Positions 27,003 to 35,146 of a stretch of 64,000 nt of DNA are shown here, in pieces; positions within the stretch are counted from its first letter, which is position 1, and each line of letters opens with the position of its first letter. The notes beneath the pieces are model-generated. The model searched no databases, was not told the DNA's origin, and saw only the letters and a list, made by a program, of their open reading frames with translations. Position numbers and translations under genes: made by a program. Location: positions 124,001-188,000 of the forward strand of contig NZ_BAABKD010000011.1 of NCBI RefSeq assembly GCF_039543645.1. Direction: 5' to 3'. This DNA is from Paenalcaligenes hermetiae (lineage in GTDB: Bacteria > Pseudomonadota > Gammaproteobacteria > Burkholderiales > Burkholderiaceae_B).

Positions 27003-27467
27003 ATGGAAATAGCTGATTTTATTTTTTATGAGAATAAATTATTAGATAGTGAGCGCTATGATGAATGGTATGAATTATTTGCAGAAGATGGGGTGTATTG
27101 GATACCAGGTAGTAGTCAGCAAACAGATCCAGAAAATGAAATCTCAATAGCTTTAGAAAATAAATTACTTTTAAGGTTGAGGATAGAGCGGTTGGCTCAT
27201 CAGCGCGCTTTTTCTCTACAGCCACAAGTTAAAGGTTTGCGTTTGGTTCAAAATCCTTGTGTTTTGAATGCTGATATAAAATTAGGATTAATTCAGGTGG
27301 AAACCAATATTATTTACTCTGAATATCAAGCGGATAGGACTGATATTTATCCTGCCAATGTAATCTACTATCTGCAGCCTAAACAGCAGAGTTGGGAAAT
27401 TGTACAGAAAAAAGTCAATCTATTAGCAGTGGATGGTCATTTGCCTTGTATCCAGTTGTTTGTGTGA
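27003..27467 (+). CDS. Ring-hydroxylating dioxygenase beta subunit
   Basis: A 154-residue NTF2/SnoaL-fold subunit of the alpha3-beta3 oxygenase; it is structural. The N-terminal ADFIFYENKLLDSERYDEWYELFAEDGVYWIP is the recognised beta-subunit signature. An earlier in-frame start at 26964 lies inside the alpha gene; ATG at 27003 is preferred because GGGGA lies 8 bases upstream and the family begins this way. It is short compared with the usual 160-180 residues. Confidence 0.92.
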   Translation: MEIADFIFYENKLLDSERYDEWYELFAEDGVYWIPGSSQQTDPENEISIALENKLLLRLRIERLAHQRAFSLQPQVKGLRLVQNPCVLNADIKLGLIQVETNIIYSEYQADRTDIYPANVIYYLQPKQQSWEIVQKKVNLLAVDGHLPCIQLFV

Positions 27468-27486
27468 CTAGCAGAAGGAGGAGATC

Positions 27487-28080
27487 TTGCATAGAAAAAT
27501 TGTTTGTGCCGAGTTGAGTAGGGAGAAAAGTTACTATTGGCTGTCTTCTCTAGTTGTACCGCGCCCTATCGCTTGGGTGACAACACTAAGTGAAAACCAA
27601 GAGGTAAATTTAGCACCGTTTAGCTCTTTCAATTACGTGGCTCATGACCCCTGCTTAATTGCGATTAATATTAATCGCAAGCAAGATGGGTCGCATAAAG
27701 ACACTGCTCGCAATTTGGTTCGAGAGCGTGAGGCAGTTATACAAATGGCTGAGAAGAGTCACGTTAGGGAGTTAGATTTGAGTTCTAGGGAGTTTGATCC
27801 TAGTCAAAGTGAGGTCAAGGCATTGGGTTTATCTACACGCTCTAGTGCTTTAATACGAACTCCACGGTTGGAGTCAGGTTCTATTCAACTTGAATGTAAG
27901 CTAGATCAAGTTATTCCTCTAGGGAATGGAGTGAATGAGTTATTTATTCTAGAGGTTCTCTGTTTCCATGTGGATGAGCGTATTTTGCAGGGAGATAAGT
28001 TGATTCATAGTCATTATCAACCATTATGCCGCGTAAGTGGCCCGTATTATGCTGTCGTAGAGCAGACTTTTCAAGTATGA
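27487..28080 (+). CDS. Flavin reductase-like FMN-binding split-barrel protein
   Basis: A 197-residue protein of the flavin reductase-like domain. PRPIAWVTTLSENQEVNLAPFSSFNYVAHDPCLIAININR is the typical FMN-binding split-barrel segment. It starts with TTG at 27487 behind a near-perfect Shine-Dalgarno AAGGAGGAG. As the last gene of the dioxygenase operon it may supply reduced flavin, act in ring-cleavage steps, or handle a quinone or aldehyde product; the sequence does not decide. It is the only redox partner gene in the cluster. Confidence 0.85.
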   Translation: MHRKIVCAELSREKSYYWLSSLVVPRPIAWVTTLSENQEVNLAPFSSFNYVAHDPCLIAININRKQDGSHKDTARNLVREREAVIQMAEKSHVRELDLSSREFDPSQSEVKALGLSTRSSALIRTPRLESGSIQLECKLDQVIPLGNGVNELFILEVLCFHVDERILQGDKLIHSHYQPLCRVSGPYYAVVEQTFQV

Positions 28081-28235
28081 ATCTGTAAAGATGGCTTATG
28101 TTGAACATAAACTGCCCTTAAGAAGATTGGTGATTCATCCAACTTTTTTTGGGCAATTGGTTACTCTCGGATGAAAAAAGCCAGAATCAAGCGAAAGCGT
28201 TGCTTGATATTCCTGTGATTGCTAGCTCTTGCCGC

Positions 28236-28272
28236 AATGGTTCAGAATACATCGCTAGAACGTTGCTTGGAT
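28236..28272 (+). repeat. 37-bp direct repeat, right copy (IS3 orfB fragment)
   Basis: Matches 18721-18757 at 36 of 37 bases in the same orientation. Translation again gives a fragment of the DDE transposase (NGSEYIARTLLG). Only this short piece of the insertion sequence survives here. Confidence 0.88.
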
Positions 28273-28322
28273 TGTCCTTTCCCCGCACTCACTACTGCAG
28301 CTGCAAAAGGTGCAGGTAATGA

Positions 28323-28415
28323 TGTAATGACCCACTGATTTCCTGCTCAGGTATTATTACGAAAGGAAAGTACGATGAGTATCGAGATGACAGAAGAAAT
28401 CAGTGGGTCATTACA
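28323..28415. mobile_element. 93-bp element bounded by 20-bp perfect inverted repeats
   Basis: Arms 28323-28342 and 28396-28415 are perfect reverse complements (TGTAATGACCCAC-like outer ends are TAATGACCCACTG). The 53-base interior holds GAAAGGAAAG followed by ATGAGTATCGAGATGAC, a Shine-Dalgarno and start whose frame runs into the right arm. It may be a miniature inverted-repeat element or a collapsed insertion sequence. No target duplication is evident. The family was not identified. Confidence 0.6.
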
Positions 28416-28534
28416 AACTCCCTGCTCCATTCAACTTAGGTATAAGTTTTACATAGGGTGGCGCGGTTGGGTGAGAACACAAGCTTGTGCTTTTAAGCAC
28501 TTCGCCAAGAACCTTGCCTAGTTTAAAAGCTTAG

Positions 28535-28768
28535 CCGCCAGTCACCACTAACCTAGATGTGGTAGGCAAACTCTGTAAGCTGTTTGGATGTACTGTAGGG
28601 GAGTTGTTTGAGTATGTGCCTACAGAGGGGCAGGGTGGTCGCCGAGGCTGGAACAGATCAAGGCATGACATGATACAGGTAGAAGCGAGCCATGCTCGCT
28701 TCTACCTTCAAATTTGGTCCACCAAATTCAAGTGGTCCACTAAACCCAAGAAACAAAAAAGCACTTAA
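28535..28768 (+). pseudogene. Fragment of an Xre-type HTH regulator
   Basis: The frame is open from a stop at 28532-28534. The piece NLDVVGKLCKLFGCTVGELFEYVP looks like the C-terminal end of an HTH domain of the Cro/CI type with its LCxxxxCxxGELxEY motif. The first helices are missing, and the remaining tail (GQGGRRGWNRSRHDM onward) runs through a perfect hairpin and looks non-native. No partner toxin is visible. Confidence 0.5.
28678..28706. repeat. Perfect 13-bp hairpin
   Basis: Arms 28678-28690 and 28694-28706 are exact reverse complements with the loop CAT. There is no T-run on either side, so it is more like a recombination or repeat relic than an intrinsic terminator. Confidence 0.6.
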
Positions 28769-28790
28769 AGTGGTTAGACTCTAAGTGCTT
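28753..28790 (-). terminator. Intrinsic terminator of the tRNA-Pro gene
   Basis: On the minus strand a 9-bp stem (28782-28790 with 28759-28767) is followed by a T-rich run (complement of 28751-28758), 19 bases after the tRNA 3' end. Confidence 0.8.
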
Positions 28791-28808
28791 AATTGTTTGA
28801 GGTATTCT

Positions 28809-28887
<79 letters not shown>

Positions 28888-29032
28888 AAATTTAACTATA
28901 GCATGTTGGGTTTAAATTTGTCAACTATCATTAACATCTGCCAACATAGGATATCTGCTTTAAAATAGCGTATCCACGCACACAATCTGTGCTGTGCTAA
29001 AGTTAAAAAATGATTATATAGGAAAATGAAAA

Positions 29033-29200
29033 ATGTTTCAAATTGGTGATGTGGTTAAGTTAAATAGTGGGGGGCCGGCAATGACGGTGACGCAGTTAGG
29101 GCTAACACATGGGCGGGTAGAATGCATGTGGTTTGATTGCGAGGGGAATTTAAAAACGGCGTTTGTCCATGCTAGGGCGTTGCAAAAGGTGGCTGGATGA
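29033..29200 (+). CDS. Small DUF2158-type protein
   Basis: A 55-residue protein, MFQIGDVVKLNSGGPAMTVT then RVECMWFDCEGNLKTAFVHARAL, matching the DUF2158 (YodC-like) family of small beta-rich proteins with the GDVVxLxSGGPxMTV motif and a WFD segment. AGGAAA precedes the ATG. Its stop overlaps the start of the DUF445 gene (ATGA), so the two are coupled. Function unknown. Confidence 0.85.
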   Translation: MFQIGDVVKLNSGGPAMTVTQLGLTHGRVECMWFDCEGNLKTAFVHARALQKVAG

Positions 29201-30453
29201 GGTGGGGCAAGCCGCTCACCCCTTTGGCAAAGAGCAAAGCCTTGGCCATGGCTTTTTTATTAGGGGCTTTTTTTCTCTTTATTATTGCCAAACGGTTAAA
29301 TGATGATGCTGTCTACTGGGGGTACCTGATTGCTTTTGCTGAGGCTGCCATGGTGGGAGCACTTGCGGATTGGTTTGCTGTGACGGCATTATTTAGACAT
29401 CCATTAGGGGTGCCTTTGCCACACACAGCAATTATTCCTCGGAATAAAGCGCGTATTGCGAATAATTTGGGGGATTTTATTTGTGAGCATTTTTTGTCTA
29501 CCGATCAAGTAATGCTCAAATTAAAACAGATGCAGTTGCCTCGAACGACGATGCGCTGGTTAGCTAAAAAAACCAATGCCCAATTATTAGCTTCTTATGC
29601 AGCATTGGTAGCGCAGCACAGTTTAACGGCATTGCGTGATGTCAGGGCCCAGCAGTTTATTCAGCAAACCGCTGTGCGTAATTTGAAAAATATCAATTTC
29701 GCCACTTTGGGCGCACAAGTACTGCAGTTGCTCACAGCAGACCAGCGTCACCAAGAGCTTTTAGATCAGTTGTTACATCGCATTAGCGCATTAGTGCAAC
29801 AGCCTAAAATACAAGCTTTTATTGCTGAAAAAATCGCAGCAGAGGTTAAACGCACAGTTCATATTAAAAAAATCAGTGACTATGTAGGGGATTGGGGGAC
29901 AGAAAAAATTGTCAGTCTTGTGGCTAAGGAAATAGAAGCCATTGCTGCCGACCCCCATCACGAATTGCGCTATAGCTTTAGTGCTTATTTAAAAGTCATG
30001 GTGCTGCGGCTTCAAAGTGACCCCGTTTTTATAGAAAAAGCAGCGCAAATGCAAACGCAGTTTTTGCAAGATCCGGCTTTACAACGTTATTTAACCCAGC
30101 TTTGGGGGGATATTTTAGATTGGTTGGAACAAGATCTGCATGGTGCGGATTCTGTATTACAACAAAAACTAAGTGTTGGTCTGCAGCAAGTGGCTCATCA
30201 TATTTTGCAAGATCATGCTATGCAACAGTTACTTGATGAAAAACTACAAGAGATGGCGCCACCGCTGATAGAAAAATACCGGGGCCGTATTGCACAGTAT
30301 ATTGCTGATCGCGTAAATGCTTGGGAAGAAAAAGAATTGGTGTATCAGCTAGAGCATGCTATTGGCAAAGACCTGCAATATATACGCATCAATGGCACCG
30401 TAGTGGGTGGTGCCATTGGCCTAGTGATCCATTTTATTGGGCGTTGGTTGTAA
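29197..30453 (+). CDS. DUF445 membrane-anchored protein
   Basis: A 418-residue DUF445 (YjiN-like) protein. Two N-terminal membrane helices (AMAFLLGAFFLFIIA and GYLIAFAEAAMVGALADWFAVTALF) precede the signature FRHPLGVPLPHTAIIPRNKARIANNLGDFI. A long amphipathic helical region follows, and a C-terminal GTVVGGAIGLVIHFIGRWL returns to the membrane. No enzyme activity is known. It overlaps the convergent nuclease gene by 20 bases. Confidence 0.88.
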   Translation: MRWGKPLTPLAKSKALAMAFLLGAFFLFIIAKRLNDDAVYWGYLIAFAEAAMVGALADWFAVTALFRHPLGVPLPHTAIIPRNKARIANNLGDFICEHFLSTDQVMLKLKQMQLPRTTMRWLAKKTNAQLLASYAALVAQHSLTALRDVRAQQFIQQTAVRNLKNINFATLGAQVLQLLTADQRHQELLDQLLHRISALVQQPKIQAFIAEKIAAEVKRTVHIKKISDYVGDWGTEKIVSLVAKEIEAIAADPHHELRYSFSAYLKVMVLRLQSDPVFIEKAAQMQTQFLQDPALQRYLTQLWGDILDWLEQDLHGADSVLQQKLSVGLQQVAHHILQDHAMQQLLDEKLQEMAPPLIEKYRGRIAQYIADRVNAWEEKELVYQLEHAIGKDLQYIRINGTVVGGAIGLVIHFIGRWL

Positions 30454-31138
30454 TGGGTGGTTGATGCAGGGCTTGTCTGGCTTTTTGAATGGCGAGTTTT
30501 ATATAAGGGTCCATGCTGTCTTGCCGTAATACCCAGTCTTGATAATCAGGCGGTAACTCGCTAATAGGGGTGCCTTTGTGTTTACCAAAAGGCATCACCC
30601 GCGGTAAGCGTGCTTGCTCAGAAAGCTCCCAAAGCTGCTCCCAAGTTTGTACGGGTTGCTCAAGTAGAGCCAGCATTTTTTGCAGAATAAAACGACAGTT
30701 TTGTACATCTGCTAAAGCAGAGTGGGCGTTTTTTAAGCGTTCACGGGCATGAGGACGAAAAAAATAGTACATCAGTGCCGATTGGCTATGACTATCTAGC
30801 TGAGGTAAAAGCATACGGCTTAAAGCCAAGGTACAAATTCGCTTAACGTTAGGGCGGCCTGCCATTTCCCAGTCATAATCGACATTGTGCCCAATCATGT
30901 ACTGGGCTTGTGCTGGAAACTGAAATGTTGTGCAGGGTGGGCAGTTGACCAGCTCTTCATCATAAATATGATGCACCGCTAGTGCTCCTAAACTAATGGG
31001 ATGACGCGGTTGATAACGCTGCTCAAACTGACTTACCACTTGTAAAGAGGTTGGGGCATCGATCTCTAGCCAGGCGGCTTCAATAATATCCGGTTGTTCT
31101 GTACCAGTCGTTTCTGTATCAAAAATATAAGCACTCAT
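30434..31138 (-). CDS. DEDDh 3'-5' exonuclease, ExoX-like
   Basis: A 234-residue nuclease. DEDDh residues are visible: FDTETTGTEQPDIIEAAW (Exo I), IGHNVDYDWEM (Exo II) and NAHSALADVQN (Exo III, His and Asp). A C-terminal module PFGKHKGTPISELPPDYQDWVLRQ resembles the DUF3820 tail seen in exodeoxyribonuclease X-like proteins. It probably degrades single-stranded DNA ends. The start has no clear Shine-Dalgarno. Confidence 0.87.
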   Translation of the reverse strand: MSAYIFDTETTGTEQPDIIEAAWLEIDAPTSLQVVSQFEQRYQPRHPISLGALAVHHIYDEELVNCPPCTTFQFPAQAQYMIGHNVDYDWEMAGRPNVKRICTLALSRMLLPQLDSHSQSALMYYFFRPHARERLKNAHSALADVQNCRFILQKMLALLEQPVQTWEQLWELSEQARLPRVMPFGKHKGTPISELPPDYQDWVLRQDSMDPYIKLAIQKARQALHQPPITTNAQ

Positions 31139-31404
31139 GATGATATCAGTAAAGTTATTTAATCTATTTATGATAACGCAGTAACGTCACCTTGGTGGTT
31201 GTGCGGTTTTGTAACAGCCGTTTTAAGGTGTTCAGGTCGTAAAGGACGCTGTGACGGTCACTCAGTAACAATTATGGGTTTATCCGTATTTACTTTTTGA
31301 TAAAAATTGATCTTGGAATAATAAGAAATAGCAGTATGATGAAACTGTGCTTTTAATTCATTCTTGATTGATTAAAAGCGTTTTATCGATAACGGAGGTG
31401 CTTT
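31139..31404. promoter_or_regulatory. Intergenic control region
   Basis: Upstream of the OB-fold gene there is a TTGGAA (-35-like), 16 bases, then TATGAT (-10-like) near 31312-31339, and the Shine-Dalgarno ACGGAGGTG before 31405. An 11-base palindrome GTGACGGTCAC occurs at about 31251. No gene was seen. Confidence 0.4.
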
Positions 31405-31776
31405 ATGTTTAAATCCACTTTAAAAACCACAGTTGCCGCTGCTGCTATTGCTTTAGCAGGAATAAGTGGTGCAGCTCTTGCTGACACAACAGCCCACGAT
31501 CAAATGCAACCGGTGGCCACATCCGTTGCCCAGATTCTGCAAGACACCAAAGATGATCAACGTGTGTCATTACGTGGACAAATCACCAAGCAAACGTCTG
31601 AAGAAAAATTTATTTTTACTGATGGTAGCGGTGAAATTCAATTAGATATTGATGATGACCTCACCAAAGTTCAGCCGATCAACCCACCGGTAGAGGTAGA
31701 AATCATCGGCGAAGTAGATAAGGGTCTGATTAGTGACACCGAAATCGAAGTCAAATCGTATACCATTGTGCAATAA
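31405..31776 (+). CDS. Periplasmic OB-fold stress protein, YgiW/YdeI family
   Basis: A 123-residue BOF-domain protein. A signal peptide ends near AALADTT (residue 27). The OB fold shows VAQILQDTKDDQRVSLRGQI, then FTDGSGEIQLDIDDD and PVEVEIIGEVDKG. Relatives in E. coli (YgiW, YdeI) are periplasmic proteins linked to stress tolerance. It has its own terminator. Confidence 0.9.
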   Translation: MFKSTLKTTVAAAAIALAGISGAALADTTAHDQMQPVATSVAQILQDTKDDQRVSLRGQITKQTSEEKFIFTDGSGEIQLDIDDDLTKVQPINPPVEVEIIGEVDKGLISDTEIEVKSYTIVQ

Positions 31777-31790
31777 ACTACAGCTAAAAA

Positions 31791-31816
31791 ACCCAGGGTA
31801 ATGCCTGGGTTTTTTT
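31791..31816. terminator. Intrinsic terminator between convergent genes
   Basis: A 7-bp GC-rich stem (31791-31797 with 31804-31810) flanked by A5 on the left and T6 on the right. It can work for the OB-fold gene and for the ktrB-type gene arriving from the other strand. Confidence 0.88.
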
Positions 31817-31820
31817 GTGC

Positions 31821-33185
31821 TTAACCAACTTGGAAATGTCCCTCTGGATAACGAATACGGCTGCGGCGACGTGTAGCTAGACTATATACCAAGGTCAGGG
31901 GGCCTAGTCGCCCTGCAAACATGAGTAAGGTAAGGACAAATTTACTGGGCAAGGAAAGCTCTCCTGTTATACCAAAACTCATCCCTGTGGTTGTGATGGC
32001 AGACATGACCTCGAACATCACACTGCGCAAAGGCAGCTTATCAAAAATCGTAATAAATAAAAGCCCCATAAAAAATAGACTAAATGTAATGAGGACTAAA
32101 GATAATGATTTTTGTACTGTTTCTGGGGATACAGTACGCTGCATGAGCACCACCTCTTCACGGTGACGTAAATAAGAAATAACAGCAGCGATTAAAACAA
32201 TAAATGTACCAAGCTTAATACCGCTCGCTGTACTTAAGGAACCGCCACCAATAAACATATAAAACATGATGAGCAAAACCGAACTGTCACGCATGCTGCC
32301 AGCGTCCATTGTCACAAACCCAGCTGTACGACTGGAAATGGTTTGAAGCCAAGCGGCGGTGGCTTGCTCATACCAAGGCAGGTTGGCGATGGTACTGGGG
32401 TTTTTGTGCTCAAATAACCATATAGCTAAAAAGCCAAGCAAATTTAACGTTAGTGTGCCCAGGATAATGATTTTGCTATAAGGGGACAAACGTTGCCAAC
32501 GCTTCTTACGCAAAATATTAATAATGACAGGAAAACCCAATCCGCCTAAGGCAATCATCAAAGATAGGGTCAAAATACTAATTGGATCATGGGTTAGGCC
32601 AATTAAGCTGTCTTCATACAACGCCATACCCGCATTATTAAATGCCATGGTCACATGAAAATACGCCTGATAAATAGCGTCTTTGAAGTCCATGTGTCGC
32701 CCCCACCATAGGCTTAACCACAACATGGTGACCCCTTGGATTGTGAACGCGATTTTAATTACCGAAAAAGCAGTCTGGCGGATACGTGATACGCTGGTTT
32801 GATTAAAAGCCTCTAAAGCCAACGCTTGTTGTTGCAAACTAATACGCTTACCAAGCGTAATAGCAGCAAGCACAGCAAAGGTAACAAATCCCAACCCACC
32901 AATCTGTACTAATATCGTCACCAGAATTTGACCAGGAATACTCAGCACTGTAGCGGGCTCAATTACTGTCAGTCCTGTCACCGTTACAGAAGAGGTCGCG
33001 GTAAAAAAGGCCTCGAACCAACTGATCGGAGAGCGTGTAGCAAACGGCATTTTTAATAACACCGTGCCTAGTGCAATTAAGCTTAAAAATCCCAAGGCCA
33101 ACACTACTGGAGGGCTGGCAGGAAGGTGCGTCGTAGGAAGACTGCCTTGTTGACGCAGCAGTCTAAAAGGCCAAAGGCGTAGCAT
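31821..33185 (-). CDS. ktrB: Potassium uptake membrane subunit, KtrB/TrkH type
   Basis: A 454-residue cation channel subunit with four pore-loop repeats. The first filter is SSVTVTGLTV; further pore segments are AFNNAGMALYED, SSRTAGFVTMDAG and SAITTTGMSFG. Length and the absence of the TrkH N-terminal extension favour KtrB. Its regulatory partner KtrA lies 8 bases upstream in the same operon. It imports potassium, driven by membrane potential or sodium. Confidence 0.92.
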   Translation of the reverse strand: MLRLWPFRLLRQQGSLPTTHLPASPPVVLALGFLSLIALGTVLLKMPFATRSPISWFEAFFTATSSVTVTGLTVIEPATVLSIPGQILVTILVQIGGLGFVTFAVLAAITLGKRISLQQQALALEAFNQTSVSRIRQTAFSVIKIAFTIQGVTMLWLSLWWGRHMDFKDAIYQAYFHVTMAFNNAGMALYEDSLIGLTHDPISILTLSLMIALGGLGFPVIINILRKKRWQRLSPYSKIIILGTLTLNLLGFLAIWLFEHKNPSTIANLPWYEQATAAWLQTISSRTAGFVTMDAGSMRDSSVLLIMFYMFIGGGSLSTASGIKLGTFIVLIAAVISYLRHREEVVLMQRTVSPETVQKSLSLVLITFSLFFMGLLFITIFDKLPLRSVMFEVMSAITTTGMSFGITGELSLPSKFVLTLLMFAGRLGPLTLVYSLATRRRSRIRYPEGHFQVG

Positions 33186-33193
33186 AATCTGAA

Positions 33194-33847
33194 TTAGATG
33201 AGTTTTGGGGCGATGGTGCGAAGGATGTTCAGTGGTCCAAATAGCACCAAGATGTCTTTGGCCTGAAGAATAAAATCATCAGCGGGACGCACCAGAATCT
33301 GTGATTTTCGTTTAATGAGTAAGACCTCGACGACGTCATTGTTTGTCCGCAGAACCTCGCCAATACTGATATCGTCCAGGCGCTCACTAGCGGTAATTTC
33401 TACAACGAACTCACCGTTACCCAGAGAAATATAATCGTTAACCATCGGATAGCTCAGCATTTGGGCTACCCGAATGCCCATTTCTTCTTCTGGGTGGATA
33501 ATACGATCTACGCCGAGTTTACTAAGGATCAAATGCTGGGCATGAGAAATGGCTTTGACCCAGATTTTATTTACATTCACTGCTTTTAAATGCACCACGC
33601 AAACCAGTGAAGCTTGAATATCATCACCGATGGCGATTAGGACAACATCATAGTTATCCAGTCCCAGCTCATCGACCGCCGCTTTGTCTGTGACATCGGC
33701 AATTACCGCTCGTGTTAATTGATCGGCATATTTGTCTACGACTTTGCTATTGATATCCACGCCCAAAACCGAGTGCCCCATTTTCATGAGCTCTAGTGAG
33801 GCGGCCGAACCAAATCGGCCTAAGCCAATGACGGCAAATTGAGCCAT
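33194..33847 (-). CDS. ktrA: Potassium uptake regulatory subunit, KtrA type
   Basis: A 217-residue RCK protein. The N-terminal Rossmann fold has GLGRFGSAASLELMKMGHSVLGVDIN and binds nucleotide (ATP/ADP or NAD). The C-terminal TrkA-C domain (from about residue 140, VVEITASERLDDISIGEVL) senses ligands such as c-di-AMP in some relatives. It forms an octameric ring under KtrB. AGGATG precedes the ATG. Confidence 0.93.
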   Translation of the reverse strand: MAQFAVIGLGRFGSAASLELMKMGHSVLGVDINSKVVDKYADQLTRAVIADVTDKAAVDELGLDNYDVVLIAIGDDIQASLVCVVHLKAVNVNKIWVKAISHAQHLILSKLGVDRIIHPEEEMGIRVAQMLSYPMVNDYISLGNGEFVVEITASERLDDISIGEVLRTNNDVVEVLLIKRKSQILVRPADDFILQAKDILVLFGPLNILRTIAPKLI

Positions 33848-33855
33848 ATCACATC

Positions 33856-34284
33856 CTATTTAGAAAGCTCGGTCGTATTTTTTTCTGGCCAAATAAAACT
33901 AAGCTGATGACCAGTGCCTTTAACTTCTATAGTTTGGTGCAGGGTTTGGCCCTCGTACGTGACATAGACTTGGTATTTTCCGTAATCCATATCTAGTAGG
34001 CAAAATGGACCTTCGCTATTGATATTTACAACGGTTTGATCGTATTGATCGCGAATGACCACCTGAATATCTGCAATAAAAGCGACTTTATTACCGAGCT
34101 TTTGTCCAAAGTTTAAGCTAAGTGGGTAGTGAGAACGTGCAGCTTTAAAAGCTGCTGCTTGATCGCTACCAATCCCTCCACACATATAGGCGGTATTTAA
34201 ATAAAACTCAACGGGAGGAAGGTTTTGAGCCGAAACAGTTGCCACACAAAAACAGGCACAGATCCCAGTTAACCAAGAACGCAT
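33856..34284 (-). CDS. Secreted hypothetical protein with Ig-like C-terminal region
   Basis: A 142-residue protein with signal peptide (cleavage near TVSAQ, residue 19). The mature part has a Cys-Gly-Gly segment (YMCGGIGSDQAAAFKAARSHYPL), then KVAFIADIQVVIRDQYDQTVVNINSEGPFCLLDMDYGKYQVYVTYEG, like a carboxypeptidase-regulatory/Ig-like beta domain. AAAGGAG lies upstream of the ATG. It is the first gene of the ktrA-ktrB unit with 8-base spacing; a link to potassium uptake is only positional. Confidence 0.75.
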   Translation of the reverse strand: MRSWLTGICACFCVATVSAQNLPPVEFYLNTAYMCGGIGSDQAAAFKAARSHYPLSLNFGQKLGNKVAFIADIQVVIRDQYDQTVVNINSEGPFCLLDMDYGKYQVYVTYEGQTLHQTIEVKGTGHQLSFIWPEKNTTELSK

Positions 34285-34352
34285 GGTAACTCCTTTGCTT
34301 AGTTATGAATTTGCATCTAAGTTTAACAAGGAGTGGCCAAGTTTGATACGGT

Positions 34353-35138
34353 TCATAATAGTAAAGGCCAGCTGTGGCGCTCTGTTTCTTTTCCTTGTGG
34401 ATTATAACTACACTCATGGAAAAAACTGTGTCCGCTTTGTGACACTTGCCATACTGTGGAACTACGAGTGCCATAGTCTGGGCTAATAATAAAAGGACTG
34501 CTTAATAAGCGCTCCCGCTCAAGACTGAGCCCAGTTTGGGGAAGCAAATGGTCTTCGGCTTTTTGTTCGTCGCGCAAGATAGCATACACCTCGCTAATGG
34601 CGGCTGGCGTTTGCGCGGATAGGTAATGTTGTAATCGCTCACATAAACGTTGGCTTTTTGGCCAGGGTGTATTGAGTAAGTGATTGCTTAATACATAATG
34701 TCCTGGAGCAAGAGCCTGAGGCTGCGTATCATTACGATTGCTGTAGTAATAGCACTCAAACTCAGCTTTTTGAGCGTGCCATTGTCCCACGATAAGATTA
34801 AAGCCTTGATACAAATGGCCTTGTTCAGCCACCTGTTGTATATAGTCTTGGGCGGATAGTGTCTGTATTAAAAACTGCTTGGGTAGCTCGCCACGACTTT
34901 TTTCTAAGCCCGTTGCAGGGAACATATCCCTAAAGTTAGTCAATAAAGCAAATCGGCCCTGAGTACTCACAGCAAACCAGGTACCACCTGCTTGTAAATC
35001 TAAGCCACCTATAACATGTGGGTAATCCGGCCATGGTGCTGCCGCACGAGTAGGGCGCTGATGAAACTCATCACGATTAGCGGCAATAAATAAAGGCCAC
35101 TGCGGGTCGGTGGCCAAAGCAAGATAAGCAATACACAT
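34353..35138 (-). CDS. NRDE (TANGO2-like) family protein
   Basis: A 261-residue protein starting MCIAYLALATDPQWPLFIAANRDEFHQRPT, which holds the NRDE signature and the N-terminal cysteine of an Ntn-type fold. GGLDLQAGGTWFAVSTQGRFALLTNFR and the C-terminal GTRSSTVWQVSQSG are also typical. TANGO2 relatives have been tied to heme or lipid handling; the bacterial role is unclear. It follows the PBP7 gene by 8 bases. Confidence 0.9.
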   Translation of the reverse strand: MCIAYLALATDPQWPLFIAANRDEFHQRPTRAAAPWPDYPHVIGGLDLQAGGTWFAVSTQGRFALLTNFRDMFPATGLEKSRGELPKQFLIQTLSAQDYIQQVAEQGHLYQGFNLIVGQWHAQKAEFECYYYSNRNDTQPQALAPGHYVLSNHLLNTPWPKSQRLCERLQHYLSAQTPAAISEVYAILRDEQKAEDHLLPQTGLSLERERLLSSPFIISPDYGTRSSTVWQVSQSGHSFFHECSYNPQGKETERHSWPLLL

Positions 35139-35146
35139 AAAAAGCG

